Source: CAG-273 sp963929915 (GTDB lineage Bacteria > Bacillota > Clostridia > TANB77 > CAG-508). Taken from it: a stretch of 64,000 bases of DNA. Below, piece after piece: positions 34,859 through 44,244 of the stretch (positions are counted from its first letter, which is position 1; each line of letters opens with the position of its first letter). The stretch is taken from assembly GCA_963929915.1 (NCBI GenBank), contig CAWVJY010000003.1, forward strand, positions 24,170-88,169. Reading direction: 5' to 3'. The position numbers were made by a program, and so were the translations under genes. Below the pieces are notes generated by a model, which was not told where the DNA came from, did no database searches, and saw only the letters and a list, made by a program, of their open reading frames with translations.

Positions 34859-35659
34859 ATGGATAATAGACCAATAGGAGTATTTGACTCAGGAGTAGGT
34901 GGCATGACAGTTTTAAAAGAATTAAGAAAAAGAATGCCACAAGAAAATTTTGTGTACTTAGGAGATACCAAACGTTTCCCTTATGGAAGTAAATCAAAAC
35001 AAACCATTATAGAGCTAACGAAAAACGCAATGGAATTTTTAAAAAAGCAAAATGTAAAAATGATAGTAATTGCTTGTGGAACTGCAACTAGTCAAGCTTT
35101 AGAAGAAGTACAAAATTTATATTCCATTCCTATTATAGGAGTAATTAAGCCAACAGTAGATTACATATATAAAACCAATAAAAAGAAAATTGGAGTAATG
35201 GCAACAGCAGGAACCATTCGTAGTAAAGGATGGGAACGAGAATTGTCTAAAAAGATTCCAGAACTTGACTTACAAAGTGTTGCTTGTCCATTATTAGCAC
35301 CAATGGTAGAAGAAGGATGGTATGCAAATAAAATAGCAAAATTGGCAGTAAAAGAATACATAAAACCATTTAAAAATAGAGAAGCACTAATTTTGGGTTG
35401 TACCCATTATCCATTATTAAAAGAAATAATTCAAAAACAATTAGGAAAAAAAGTTGAGGTAATTAATATTGGAACACATGTGGCACAAGAAATAGAAGAA
35501 ATGCTAAGAAAACAAGATATGTTATCACAAACTAATCAAACTTCATTACAAGTTTATTTAACAGAAACAGAACATAAATTTAATGAAGTAGCAAGCATTT
35601 TACTGGGAGAAAATATTGAAGCAAAGTTAGTAAAAGAAGAAACAGAATTATTTGTGTAA
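34859..35659 (+). CDS. murI: Glutamate racemase
   Basis: The 266-residue enzyme makes D-glutamate for peptidoglycan. It has the N-terminal IGVFDSGVGGMTVLKELR motif (Asp at about residue 9), the first catalytic Cys in VIACGTATSQ (family usually CNTA/CNTAT; here CGTAT), and the second in LGCTHYPLL (about residue 182). The replacement of Asn by Gly after the first Cys is unusual. Length is normal. It precedes the MNT gene by about 110 bp. Confidence 0.93.
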   Translation: MDNRPIGVFDSGVGGMTVLKELRKRMPQENFVYLGDTKRFPYGSKSKQTIIELTKNAMEFLKKQNVKMIVIACGTATSQALEEVQNLYSIPIIGVIKPTVDYIYKTNKKKIGVMATAGTIRSKGWERELSKKIPELDLQSVACPLLAPMVEEGWYANKIAKLAVKEYIKPFKNREALILGCTHYPLLKEIIQKQLGKKVEVINIGTHVAQEIEEMLRKQDMLSQTNQTSLQVYLTETEHKFNEVASILLGENIEAKLVKEETELFV

Positions 35660-35770
35660 ATGGATGAATATATACACAAACCAAACTTTATTTTCAATAA
35701 AAAAGATTAAAAGATATATGAAATTATAAAAAAATATGATAAAATAAGAAAAAATACGAGGAGTGATATT

Positions 35771-36079
35771 ATGAGTGAAAAAATATATACAATTGATGAA
35801 ATAAAAAAAATATTGAAAGAATTTTTGAAAGATAAACCTGTATATCAAGTAATACTATTTGGTTCTTATGCAAAACATGAAGCAACAAAAGAAAGTGATG
35901 TAGATTTAATAATAGATACAAATTCAGAGTTAAAAGGATTTGCACTATTAAAATTAATATGCCAAATAGAAGAAAAATTGAAAAAAAATATCGATGGATT
36001 TGAAAAATATGAAATAATAGAAGATTCATCAATTGACAAGGAAATAAAAGAAACAGGAGTTGTTGTATATGAAAAATAA
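35771..36079 (+). CDS. MNT-type minimal nucleotidyltransferase (antitoxin-like)
   Basis: The 102-residue protein carries the NTase signature ILFGSYAKHEATKESDVDLII, with the GS helix and the two catalytic Asp. MNT proteins usually pair with a HEPN toxin gene that overlaps the stop codon, and AMPylate the toxin. Here the following region holds only a broken remnant, so this looks like an orphan antitoxin. GAGGAGTG precedes the ATG. Confidence 0.85.
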   Translation: MSEKIYTIDEIKKILKEFLKDKPVYQVILFGSYAKHEATKESDVDLIIDTNSELKGFALLKLICQIEEKLKKNIDGFEKYEIIEDSSIDKEIKETGVVVYEK

Positions 36080-36160
36080 AGAATATATGTCATAGTAACA
36101 AATGATATCGTACAGCTGAAAAAAGATTTAGAAGAGATATTAGATAATAGTAATAGTTAA
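36070..36160 (+). pseudogene. Possible remnant of a HEPN toxin gene
   Basis: An ATG at 36070 overlaps the MNT stop, in the position of the usual partner, but meets TAG after eight codons. In another frame the sequence DIVQLKKDLEEILDNSNS ends at 36160. The size and helical character suggest the debris of a HEPN/DUF86 protein with its middle deleted. This is a weak call. Confidence 0.3.
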
Positions 36161-36206
36161 AAAAGAAGTTATTAAAATTAACTAGAAGTAATCATAATTT
36201 CAAAAA

Positions 36207-36251
36207 AATAAACATATATTTTACCATTAGGAGGCAAAATATATGTTTATT
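36207..36251 (+). promoter_or_regulatory. Hairpin with the deacetylase start codon in the stem and its RBS in the loop
   Basis: A 16-bp perfect inverted repeat (arms 36207-36222 and 36236-36251) has a 13-nt loop that contains AGGAGG. The ATG (36243-36245) sits inside the right arm. An all-AT stem is suited to a thermosensor or other translational switch. As DNA it could also be an operator. Confidence 0.55.
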
Positions 36252-37011
36252 GTATTTAATAAGCAAAAAATATGTTCCTATCTAGTATCATTTTGCACAG
36301 TTGTTATTTTATTTTTATTTGCTTTTGCATTGGTAAATAATCATGATACTGTCCTTACTGCAAGCACAAATAGAGAACTTCCTATTTATTGTGTAGATAC
36401 AGCAGAAAACAAAGTTGCCCTTACTATGAATTGTGCTTGGAATGCAGATGATATTGATAGTATTTTAAAAACATTAGAAGATAATCAAGTTAAAATTACT
36501 TTTTTTATTGTAGGAGATTGGGTAGATAAATATCCAAAAGCGGTTAAAAAAATTGCAGATGCTGGTCATGAAATTGGCAACCATTCCAATACCCATCCAC
36601 ATGTCAATAATTTAAGTAGTGAAGAAAATAGCAAAGAAATACTAGAGTGTTCCCAAAAGATAGAGGCAATTACCAACCAAAAAAACAGTACTTTACCGTG
36701 CGCCATATGGAGAATATAACAATACTGTAATTAGGGCAGCAAAATCTGTTAGCCACTTACCAATTCAGTGGAATTTAGATACACTAGACTATACTGGCTT
36801 AACAGGGGAAGAAATGTGGAACAGACTAAATGGCAAATTAAAAAATGGTTCTATTATTTTATGCCATAATGGTACGAAACATACGGCAGACAGTTTAGAC
36901 ATGATTTTAAAAAATATCAAACAAGCAGGCTATACTGTAGTTCCTGTATCAGAACTTATCTATCATGATAATTACATTATTGATAGCACTGGAACACAGA
37001 GAATGCAATAA
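36243..37011 (+). CDS. Polysaccharide deacetylase, sporulation type, with one frame break
   Basis: NodB-fold deacetylase of murein or other polysaccharide. It has an N-terminal membrane anchor (about 12-30), ALTMNCAWNADDIDSIL (metal Asp), the metal-binding HEIGNHSNTHPH, then RAPYGEYNN (motif 3) and the ILCHNG ending (motif 5). The frame breaks at about 36702, just before RAPYG: either one base too many or two too few (the expected sequence is LFR). This is not a CGG site. The clean second half suggests a sequencing/assembly indel, though a recent mutation is possible. Confidence 0.75.
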
Positions 37012-37154
37012 ATATTTATACTAGAAGAAAAATAGGCAAGATGGAAAGAAAAAATACAAGAAATGAAAGTAAAAAATTACAATAAATGTTATTTTTATGA
37101 ATAAACTCCAAAAAAGCTGTTCATACTAAACTTAGGTAAAAGGAGTTTATAAAA

Positions 37155-37633
37155 ATGTCTTTGATAGGAATTTATACACAAACTGGTAATGAGCCTTATT
37201 TAAAACAAAAATTAGCAACCATATTACCAGAAAACCAAATCTTTTTTCTAAAAGAAAATTCTATTCAAAACCTAATCAATATTAAATTTTCTATTATTTT
37301 AATTGGAAAAAAGATAACAAAAAATCATCAAGAATTTAAGGCAATGATTGAAAAAGCAGATTATCTAATTTTCAATACAGATATGGTAGAAAATATGGAA
37401 CTTTTAGAAATTTGCATTTACATTTAATTACGTATGGGTTTAATTCAAAGGCAACCATTACAACTTCTAGTGTAGAAGAACAAAAAATGTTAATATGTTT
37501 ACAAAGGGGCTTTAAAAATTTACAAGGAAAAATAATAGAACCACAAGAAATAGAAATACAAGAAGAACAAGAAATAAGTAGTTATGCTTTTATGGAATTC
37601 ATTAGTCTAAAACTACTCTTAGAAAATGATTAA
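37155..37633 (+). CDS. Uncharacterised clostridial protein, one frame break
   Basis: Two frames (37155-37427 and from about 37400 on) join at about 37405 with one base missing (GAA ATT TGC, where GAA AAT TTG would continue). They give about 158 residues ending in an acidic tail. Segments such as LITYGFNSKATITTSSVEE look family-conserved, and recall C-terminal domains of Mur-ligase-like proteins, but I cannot name the family. It follows the deacetylase by 140 bp. Confidence 0.45.
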
Positions 37634-37928
37634 TGTTGGTACAAAAAAATAGAGAAACAAGATGAAAAATAGAAATAACTAGAAAAATAATACGATAAAA
37701 AAGGAAAAAATACAAAAATATTTCTGTTAAACTAAACTTATCAGTAATAAAAAATAGGAAAAAAGCTTGAGAAAAAGCAAAAAAATTTAAAAATAAAAGA
37801 AAAATTTAACATTTTATGTAGACAAAACCAAAAAAACATAGTATAATATAAAATGTGACTAGGAATTAGTCTAAATTATACTTACTATGAATAAACTAAA
37901 TAAGAAACAAAGGTAGGGAGGAAAAAAA

Positions 37929-38609
37929 GTGAATACAAATTATGATGATAATAACCATTTAAAATTGGTAGGAAAGGTAACAAGCGAGAAAAAATTTAGT
38001 CATGAAATTTATGGAGAAAAATTTTACATATTTAATTTAAGTGTGCCACGTTTAAGTGGAAACGCAGACAACATTCCAGTAACAATTTCAGAAAGATTAT
38101 TAACAAATCAAGATATTACAGTAGGAGCAAAACTAGAAATAGAAGGTCAATTTAGATCTTATAACAGTTATGACCATGAAAAAAACAGATTAATCTTAAC
38201 AGTGTTTGTAAAAGATATTCAATTTTTAGAAAATCAAGAAGAAGAAGTAGAATTTAGAAAAGACCAAATTTCTAATGAAGTAGTTTTAGACGGATTTATT
38301 TGTAAAAAACCAATTTATCGTAAAACACCATTTGGAAGAGAAATTTCAGATATTTTATTAGCAGTAAACAGAGCTTATAACAAATCTGACTATATTCCAT
38401 GTATTGCATGGGGAAGAAATGCTAGATTTTGCGAAAATGTACCAGTTGGTACAGAAGTAAGAATTGTAGGTAGAGTACAATCTAGAGAATACGAGAAAAA
38501 ATATGAAGATGGAACTGTAGAAAAGAAAGTAGCTTATGAAGTATCTGTATCTAGCTTAGAAATTGCAAACCAAGATGGAAATGAAGAAAAGAAACCGAAT
38601 CAGAAGTAA
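37929..38609 (+). CDS. SSB-like protein with two OB folds
   Basis: The 226-residue protein starts with GTG, preceded by GGGAGG. The first OB domain is at residues 10-100 (LKLVGKVTSEKKFSHEIYGE...), the second at 110-215 (VVLDGFICKKPIYRKTPFGREI...IPCIAWGRNARFCENVPVGTEVRIVGRVQSREY), which is close to the single-stranded DNA-binding protein fold. It lacks the acidic DDDIPF-type SSB tail. Probably an auxiliary SSB, not the main replication SSB. A terminator follows. Confidence 0.75.
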   Translation: MNTNYDDNNHLKLVGKVTSEKKFSHEIYGEKFYIFNLSVPRLSGNADNIPVTISERLLTNQDITVGAKLEIEGQFRSYNSYDHEKNRLILTVFVKDIQFLENQEEEVEFRKDQISNEVVLDGFICKKPIYRKTPFGREISDILLAVNRAYNKSDYIPCIAWGRNARFCENVPVGTEVRIVGRVQSREYEKKYEDGTVEKKVAYEVSVSSLEIANQDGNEEKKPNQK

Positions 38610-38617
38610 GTGAAAAT

Positions 38618-38647
38618 AAAGAAGCTATTTAATTAGCTTCTTTTTTC
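38618..38647 (+). terminator. Terminator after the SSB-like gene
   Basis: AAAGAAGCTA and TAGCTTCTTT pair around a short loop and run into TTTTT. Confidence 0.8.
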
Positions 38648-38720
38648 TCTCTTTATTAAACTTATTAAATTAAATTGATTTGCTTATTTTCTGCTCATTT
38701 ATGGAGTTTATATTATCTGT

Positions 38721-38990
38721 TTACTCTTTGGAATCTTCTGTGCTTTCTTGTTTACGATTTATATTTTCCTTTACTTCCGGAATAATAATTTGTCTATTTT
38801 CTTTAGGTCTAGGTTTTTCTACCTCCAAATGCTCATAAACAGGCGAAATATTTAAATCTTCTCCATCTCCTGTTACAACTTCTATTTTTTTAGGTTCTTC
38901 CTTATTTTCAATTTCTTTTTGCTCTAATTCATTTTCTTCTAATTTTTTTTTTGTCAATTCATCATCTAAAGCCTTATTATCCTCCTCCAT
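38721..38990 (-). CDS. Small acidic protein of unknown function
   Basis: About 89 residues, rich in Glu, Lys and Asn, probably disordered (MEEDNKALDDELTKKK...ENINRKQESTEDSKE). The start at 38990 is preferred because GGGAGTGA precedes it. There are no recognisable domains. Confidence 0.45.
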   Translation of the reverse strand: MEEDNKALDDELTKKKLEENELEQKEIENKEEPKKIEVVTGDGEDLNISPVYEHLEVEKPRPKENRQIIIPEVKENINRKQESTEDSKE

Positions 38991-39240
38991 AGAAATCACT
39001 CCCATTCATCTTAAAAACTATTTTTATCTTACCATAAGCAAAAAACAATGTCAATATTTCTTGACATAGCGTAAAATAGATGGGATAATAGATAATGTAA
39101 GATAAAAGTTAAACATAAAAATAAAAGTAAAATAAAAAATAAAAAATAAAAGTAAAATAAAAAACAAAATTAAAATAAATATGAAAAAAGGTTTATTGGT
39201 AGCCTAAAAAACCTAAATATATGGTACAAGGAAATAAGCT

Positions 39241-39944
39241 ATGGAAATCAAAAAAGCAAAAGGAATTATAGAATCTATTTTATTTGCTGCAGGCAGAGAA
39301 GTAAAAATAAGTGAACTTATGTCTGCTTTAGAAGCAAGCTCAGAAGAAATTATAACTATTATAGAAAGCATGAAACAAGATTATAATAAGGAAGATAGAG
39401 GACTTCAAATTGTAAATGTAGGAGAAGGATATCAATTATGCACAAAACAAGAATATTATGAATATTTATATCCTATTCTAGATAAAAGAAATAAGCCAAA
39501 TTTATCACAAGCAGCATAGAAACATTAGCCATTATTGCCTATAATCCTAAAATTACTAGAGCAGAAATAGAAACCATTCGTGGTGTGAATTCAGATGGTA
39601 CTATTTATAAATTACTAGACTATAATTTAATAGAAGAAACAGGAAAACTAGATGCACCAGGAAGACCTAGTACCTATGGAGTAACATCCGAATTTTTAAG
39701 AATCTTTGGATTTGGCAATTTAAATGAATTACCAGACCTTCCAAGATATAAAATAGACGAAAACCAACAAATTGTCATAGATGAAATTATAGAGGATAAA
39801 AATGCAGAGGAGAATGAACAAGCTAATACAGAAAACGTAGCACAAGAATTACAAGAAAAGCCAGAAATACAAGAAACATCAGAAGAACAGGCAAAACAAG
39901 AGGCTCCAATGCCCGAAAGGGAAGAAAAAAACGAGAAGGAATAA
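39241..39944 (+). CDS. scpB: Segregation and condensation protein B, one frame break
   Basis: ScpB dimerises and binds the ScpA kleisin of the SMC condensin. The first frame gives IESILFAAGREVKISELMSAL and ends LSQAA-stop (TAG at 39517). One missing base restores LSQAALETLAIIAYNPKITRAE and the second winged helix NSDGTIYKLLDYNLIEETGK...GRPSTYG. A Glu/Gln-rich tail of about 60 residues follows. The break is of -1 type and not at CGG. scpA is not adjacent. ScpB is generally important, so an assembly error is the likely cause. Confidence 0.85.
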
Positions 39945-40027
39945 CCCTATAAAAAATAAGAATAAAATAGAAAATTAAAATGAAAGTAAAATAGAAAAAG
40001 AATAGCCAAAAAGGAAAGGAAAAGAAA

Positions 40028-41471
40028 ATGAGTAAAGAAAAAGAATTTGTAAAAGAAATTACCAATATAGAAGATGACTTTGCAAAGTGGTATACCGATA
40101 TTGTAAAAAAAGCAGATTTAGCAGATTACACGGACACGAAAGGTTGTATTGCTATTAAGCCATATGGTTATGCTATATGGGAAAATATTCAAAAATATAC
40201 GGATGATTTATTTAAAAAAGCAGGAGTACAAAATATTTATTTACCTTTATTAATTCCAGAAAATTTATTACAAAAAGAAAAAGATCATGTAGAAGGTTTT
40301 GCACCAGAGGTAGCCTGGGTTACACAAGGTGGAGGAGAAGAATTAGAAGAAAGACTATGTATTCGTCCGACTTCAGAAACCATGTTTTCTAACCTTTATT
40401 CTAAATGGTTAAGTTCTTGGAGAGACTTACCAATGGTATATAATCAATGGTGTAATGTACTTCGTTGGGAAAAAGAAACTAGACCATTTTTACGTTCTAG
40501 GGAATTTTTATGGCAAGAAGGACATACCATTCATGAAACAGAAAAAGAAGCAAGAGAAAGAACTCTTCAAATGTTAGATATTTACCAAAAAGTAATTGAA
40601 GACTTACTTGCCATACCAGTAGTAAAAGGAGAAAAAACCGCAAGTGAAAGATTTGCAGGAGCAGAAAATACCTATACAGTAGAAACCTTAATGCATGACG
40701 GAAGAGCTTTGCAATCTGGAACAAGCCACTACTTTGGACAAAAATTTACTAAACCATTTGAAATTAAATTTCAAAATAGAGAAGGAAAAGAAGAATATGC
40801 TTACCAAACTTCATGGGGAATTAGTACCAGATTAATTGGTGGAGTAATTATGGCACATGGAGATAATAGAGGGTTAAAATTACCACCAAAAGTTGCTCCA
40901 ATTCAAATAGTAATTGTACCAATTGCAGCACATAAAGAAGGCGTAACCGAAAAAAGCACAAGAAATTTATAATAGTCTATTGCAAAAAGATTTTAGAGTA
41001 AAATTAGATTTAAGAGATAATTACTCTACAGGATATAAATTCAATGATTGGGAGATGAGAGGAGTTCCTGTTCGTATAGAAATGGACCAAGAGATATAGA
41101 AAACGGAGTTTGCACTTTAGCAAGAAGAGATACCTTAGAAAAACAAGAAGTAAGCTTAGAAGAATTACCAGAAAAACTAGAATTATTACTAGAAGAAATT
41201 CAAAAAAATATGTTTGAAGATTGTAAAAAAAGAATGGAAGAAAAGACTTCTGTAGCAACCAATATGGATGAATTTGCTAAAAATCTTGCAGAAAAACCAA
41301 GGTTTTATTAAAGCAATGTGGTGTGGAGAAGAAGCTTGTGAAGATAAAATAAGAGAACTTACCGGTGCAAAATCTAGATGTATTCCATTTGAAGAAGAAC
41401 ATATTTCAGACACATGTGTATGCTGCGGAAAGAAAGCAAAACATATGGTAATTTGGGGCAGACAATACTAA
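40028..41471 (+). CDS. proS: Prolyl-tRNA synthetase (archaeal/short type), three frame breaks
   Basis: The class II synthetase is clear: FAKWYTDIVKKADLADY at the start, motif 2 region YNQWCNVLRWEKETRPFLRSREFLWQEGH, the anticodon domain, and the zinc-like C-terminal CVCCGKKAKHMVIWGRQY. The frame breaks near 40955 (one base too many, in GAAAAAAGC), near 41087 (one base missing, ATGGACC for ATGGGACC), and near 41300 (one base too many, AAACCAAGG). All conserved blocks are present across the three frames. Three mixed indels in an essential gene point to sequence error, unless another proS exists. Confidence 0.88.
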
Positions 41472-41472
41472 A

Positions 41473-41526
41473 TCAACCATTGGGGACGTTCCTTTTTGGC
41501 TGATTTTCAGCCATTTGGGACACTCC
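41473..41526. repeat. GGGGACGTTCC REP-like element after proS
   Basis: TTGGGGACGTTCCTTTTTGGCTG followed by TTTTCAGCCATTTGGGACACTCC; the two halves form a hairpin. It resembles 48372-48470 and 15182-15212. Confidence 0.65.
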
Positions 41527-41570
41527 TTGAAAATATATATAAGTTCAAAAGTAACAATTAAAATAAAAAA

Positions 41571-41612
41571 GCAAAATTATTAAACATTTTGTATAATAAT
41601 TTTGCTTCTTTT
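41571..41612. terminator. Terminator between convergent proS and DUF4364 gene
   Basis: GCAAAATTATT and AATAATTTTGC pair across a 13-nt loop, with TTCTTTTT after. Confidence 0.7.
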
Positions 41613-42143
41613 TAATTATTCAAATCATTCAAAATCTGTGGATAAATTCGGTACGCATTTTCTTTCCAATTATCTACAATCTTTTTAGCTTCTTCGCGTG
41701 AACCTGCAAAAACACTAATTTGAAAAATACAATTATTATTTTCATTAATTTTACAAGTAACCGTATAATGATTTTCGCTTTCTGGAGTGTATTCTGCAGT
41801 AATGGATTCTTCCTCTTTTGTTTCTTTTAACTCATTTTCAAAAGTCATATCTGCCTTTAATTTAATAATACCTGGAAGAATATCATTGGTTAACTCTAAA
41901 GTTTCAATCCCTTTTTGGGTAATTTGATATACTTGTTTTCCTTCTTTTTCAAAGCACATAATATATTTAATTTCTAATAAATCTAACAAAAATTGTTGAA
42001 AATAAAAATAGTTCATATCTATAACAGATAGTACTAATCTAAGTAACCCATCATTTGTAATAGGTTGGTCTAGTTTATTTAAAAGATATAAAATTAAAAC
42101 CTTATTTTCTGCTAATACTTCTCCATCTTGTGTTAATTTTCAA
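41612..42143 (-). CDS. DUF4364 family protein, frame break near the start
   Basis: DUF4364 proteins are small winged-helix-like proteins of Clostridia with no fixed function. The ATG-initiated part from 42016 begins inside the family's conserved block. Upstream in the same frame lie LTQDGEVLAENKVLILYLLN and ITNDGLLRLVLSVIDMNYFY, but no start codon. An AGGAG and a TTG at 42143 would fit a start (TTG AAA then TTA ACA) if one A of a four-A run (42137-42140) is extra. So the gene probably extends to 42143 with a one-base indel close to its start. Confidence 0.7.
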
Positions 42144-42339
42144 GTTTTCCAGCTCCTATCACTTTATTTTTTAAATTGATACAATTATTCACAGTTAAAA
42201 TAGTTATATTATATATAAATACCAATTATGAAATATAATCAAACTTTTGGTATTATATCATAAACATAAAAAAAATACTATGATTTTATCTAAAAAAATG
42301 TTATACTAGAGTAAGAAAGTAAAATAAGATGGGGGAACC

Positions 42340-43023
42340 ATGAAAACACTATATGAAATATTAGAAGTAAGTGAAAATGCCTCAAAAGAAGTAATTGAAA
42401 AAGCCTATAGAGTATTAGCAAAAAAATATCATCCAGACTTACAACCAGAAGAGAAAAAGCAAAAAGCAGAAGAAGCTATTAAAAAAATTAATGAAGCTTA
42501 TGCTATTTTAAGTGATGAAGTAAAACGAAAAGAATATGATGAAACTTTAACACAAAAAAGATTACAAGAACAAAATGCAAAAATTCAGCAGGAGCTAGAA
42601 AAAAGAAAACAAACAACCAACTGGTATGGGGCAGAAAATTTTCAACAAAATACTTCACAAAAAAATATGGCACAAAATAGGAGTCAAACGAAAGAAGAAC
42701 TAAAAAGACAGAAAAAAATGGAAGAACAATTACAAAAAAATATACAAAATACTTATGAGGCAAAATATCAAGAAGCTTATGAAAATTATTTAAAAAGTTT
42801 AGGGTATAAAATAAAATATAAATGGACCTGGAAAAATTATAGAGATTTTTTGATTACCATTTTAATTATTGCACTTATCTGCACTGCTTTATGGTTCTTT
42901 CCACCAACACATAATTGGATTATAGAGTTTTACGAATCGAATACTGCTATAAAAACTATAGTAGATGTAATAGGAAAAGTTTTTGTTGGAATATGGAATG
43001 CAATTTGTGCTGTTTTCCAATAG
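42340..43023 (+). CDS. DnaJ-domain membrane protein
   Basis: The 227-residue protein has a J domain at residues 1-68 with the HPD motif (YHPDLQ), which would stimulate an Hsp70 ATPase. A Gln/Lys-rich coiled-coil region (about 70-140) and a transmembrane helix (about 168-190) follow. There are no Gly/Phe or zinc-finger regions, so it is not DnaJ itself but a J-protein possibly recruiting DnaK to the membrane. Confidence 0.8.
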   Translation: MKTLYEILEVSENASKEVIEKAYRVLAKKYHPDLQPEEKKQKAEEAIKKINEAYAILSDEVKRKEYDETLTQKRLQEQNAKIQQELEKRKQTTNWYGAENFQQNTSQKNMAQNRSQTKEELKRQKKMEEQLQKNIQNTYEAKYQEAYENYLKSLGYKIKYKWTWKNYRDFLITILIIALICTALWFFPPTHNWIIEFYESNTAIKTIVDVIGKVFVGIWNAICAVFQ

Positions 43024-43266
43024 AGATAGCTATCATTTCAAAATTTAAAATTTAAAATTTAAAATTCAAAGTTTGGACTTTAAAGTTAAAAACAAAACTT
43101 CAAACTTTAAATTTAAAACTTAAATTTGCAGTTTAAATCCTTTCAAATTTGTTCATAATAACAGTAAAGAATTTTTTACTAAATAAAAGGACAAATTTGA
43201 GAGAATTTTAGTTTAAAATAAAATTTTTTTAACTTATATGAGTATGAGAAAGGAATGAGTTTTGTT

Positions 43267-44129
43267 ATGAAAGTAGGAGTTGCTTTATCAGGAGGTGGAA
43301 TTCGAGGTATTGCCCATGCAGGTGTATTACAAGCATTACTAGAAGAACAAATTCCTATAGATATTATACGGTGGAACTAGTGCAGGAAGCATGGTTGCAA
43401 GTTTATATGCAATTGGCTACTCTCCTTATATTATCTATCAACTTTTTAAAAAATATAGTAAAGAAATTATTGGTACTAGTCAAATTCCTTGGTTTTCTAA
43501 ATTAATGCATTTTCCTTTTAGTGCTAAAAAAACTTTAACCGGTTTTCATAATGGAGAAGCCATTGAAAATGTATATGATAGATTGGCTAAGTTAAAACAA
43601 ATTACCAATATTAATCAAATTAAAATGCCAATTGCTATACCAACAGTAGATATTATGAAATCCAAAGAATATATATTTACAAATCAAATTCCGAAAAAAG
43701 CAGCAGATATTACGCAATATATTACAGATATTAGTATAGGTAAGGCAGTAAGGGCCAGTAGCAGTTTTCCTGCTGTGTTTTCACCTTGCTATATGGAAAA
43801 GCATGCTTTTATGGATGGGGGTGCTTTAGATAATGTTCCAGTAAATGAAGTAAGAAAACTGCGGAGCAGATAAAGTAATTGCTGTAAAATTTCATTCTGA
43901 CCCTATTGACGAAAATAGCAATTTTATGGATATTGTAATGAAAACCATAGATATTATGGGAAGCAAAATTGCAGAAGAGAGTTTAGAAAAAAGTGATTAT
44001 GTATTAAATGTTTATACAGATAAAGTAGGCTTGTTAGATGTAGAAAAACTAGATAAATGTTATGAATATGGTTATCAATGTGTAAAAGAAAATTTGGCAG
44101 AGTTAAAAGAAAAATTGTATAAGAATTAA
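43267..44129 (+). CDS. Patatin-like phospholipase with two +1 shifts at CGG
   Basis: Joining 43267-43368, 43370-43861 and 43863-44129 gives a 286-residue RssA-like patatin. Segment 1 has the oxyanion motif SGGGIRGIAHAG. After the first CGG, segment 2 opens GGTSAGSMVASLYA (nucleophile Ser elbow) and holds the catalytic Asp in FMDGGALDNVPV. After the second CGG, segment 3 reads GADKVIAVKF, a typical continuation. Zero-frame reading would stop three codons after each CGG. The two sites fall right at the nucleophile elbow and just after the catalytic Asp region. No other lesions occur. Confidence 0.82.
43369..43371 (+). other. CGG +1 frameshift site 4 (patatin, first)
   Basis: Context ATA CGG T. 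Skipping C gives GGT and restores IIGGTSAGS; zero frame stops at TAG two codons later. Confidence 0.78.
43862..43864 (+). other. CGG +1 frameshift site 5 (patatin, second)
   Basis: Context CTG CGG A. Skipping C gives GGA and restores RKLGADKVIAV; zero frame stops at TAA two codons later. Confidence 0.78.
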
Positions 44130-44244
44130 AAAATAATTTAAACAATAACTATTGTATAAAAAATAAAAATTGGTATATAATCTAAACAGAATCGAAAGAT
44201 TAAATTTTTTAGTCCTGTTAAACAGGAGAAGGAGGAATTTTAAA

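Noticed and set aside
39516..41310. Programmed frameshifting in scpB and proS
   Set aside because: The breaks have both signs, no common codon and no common slippery motif, and they cluster with other indels. Sequence error is simpler.
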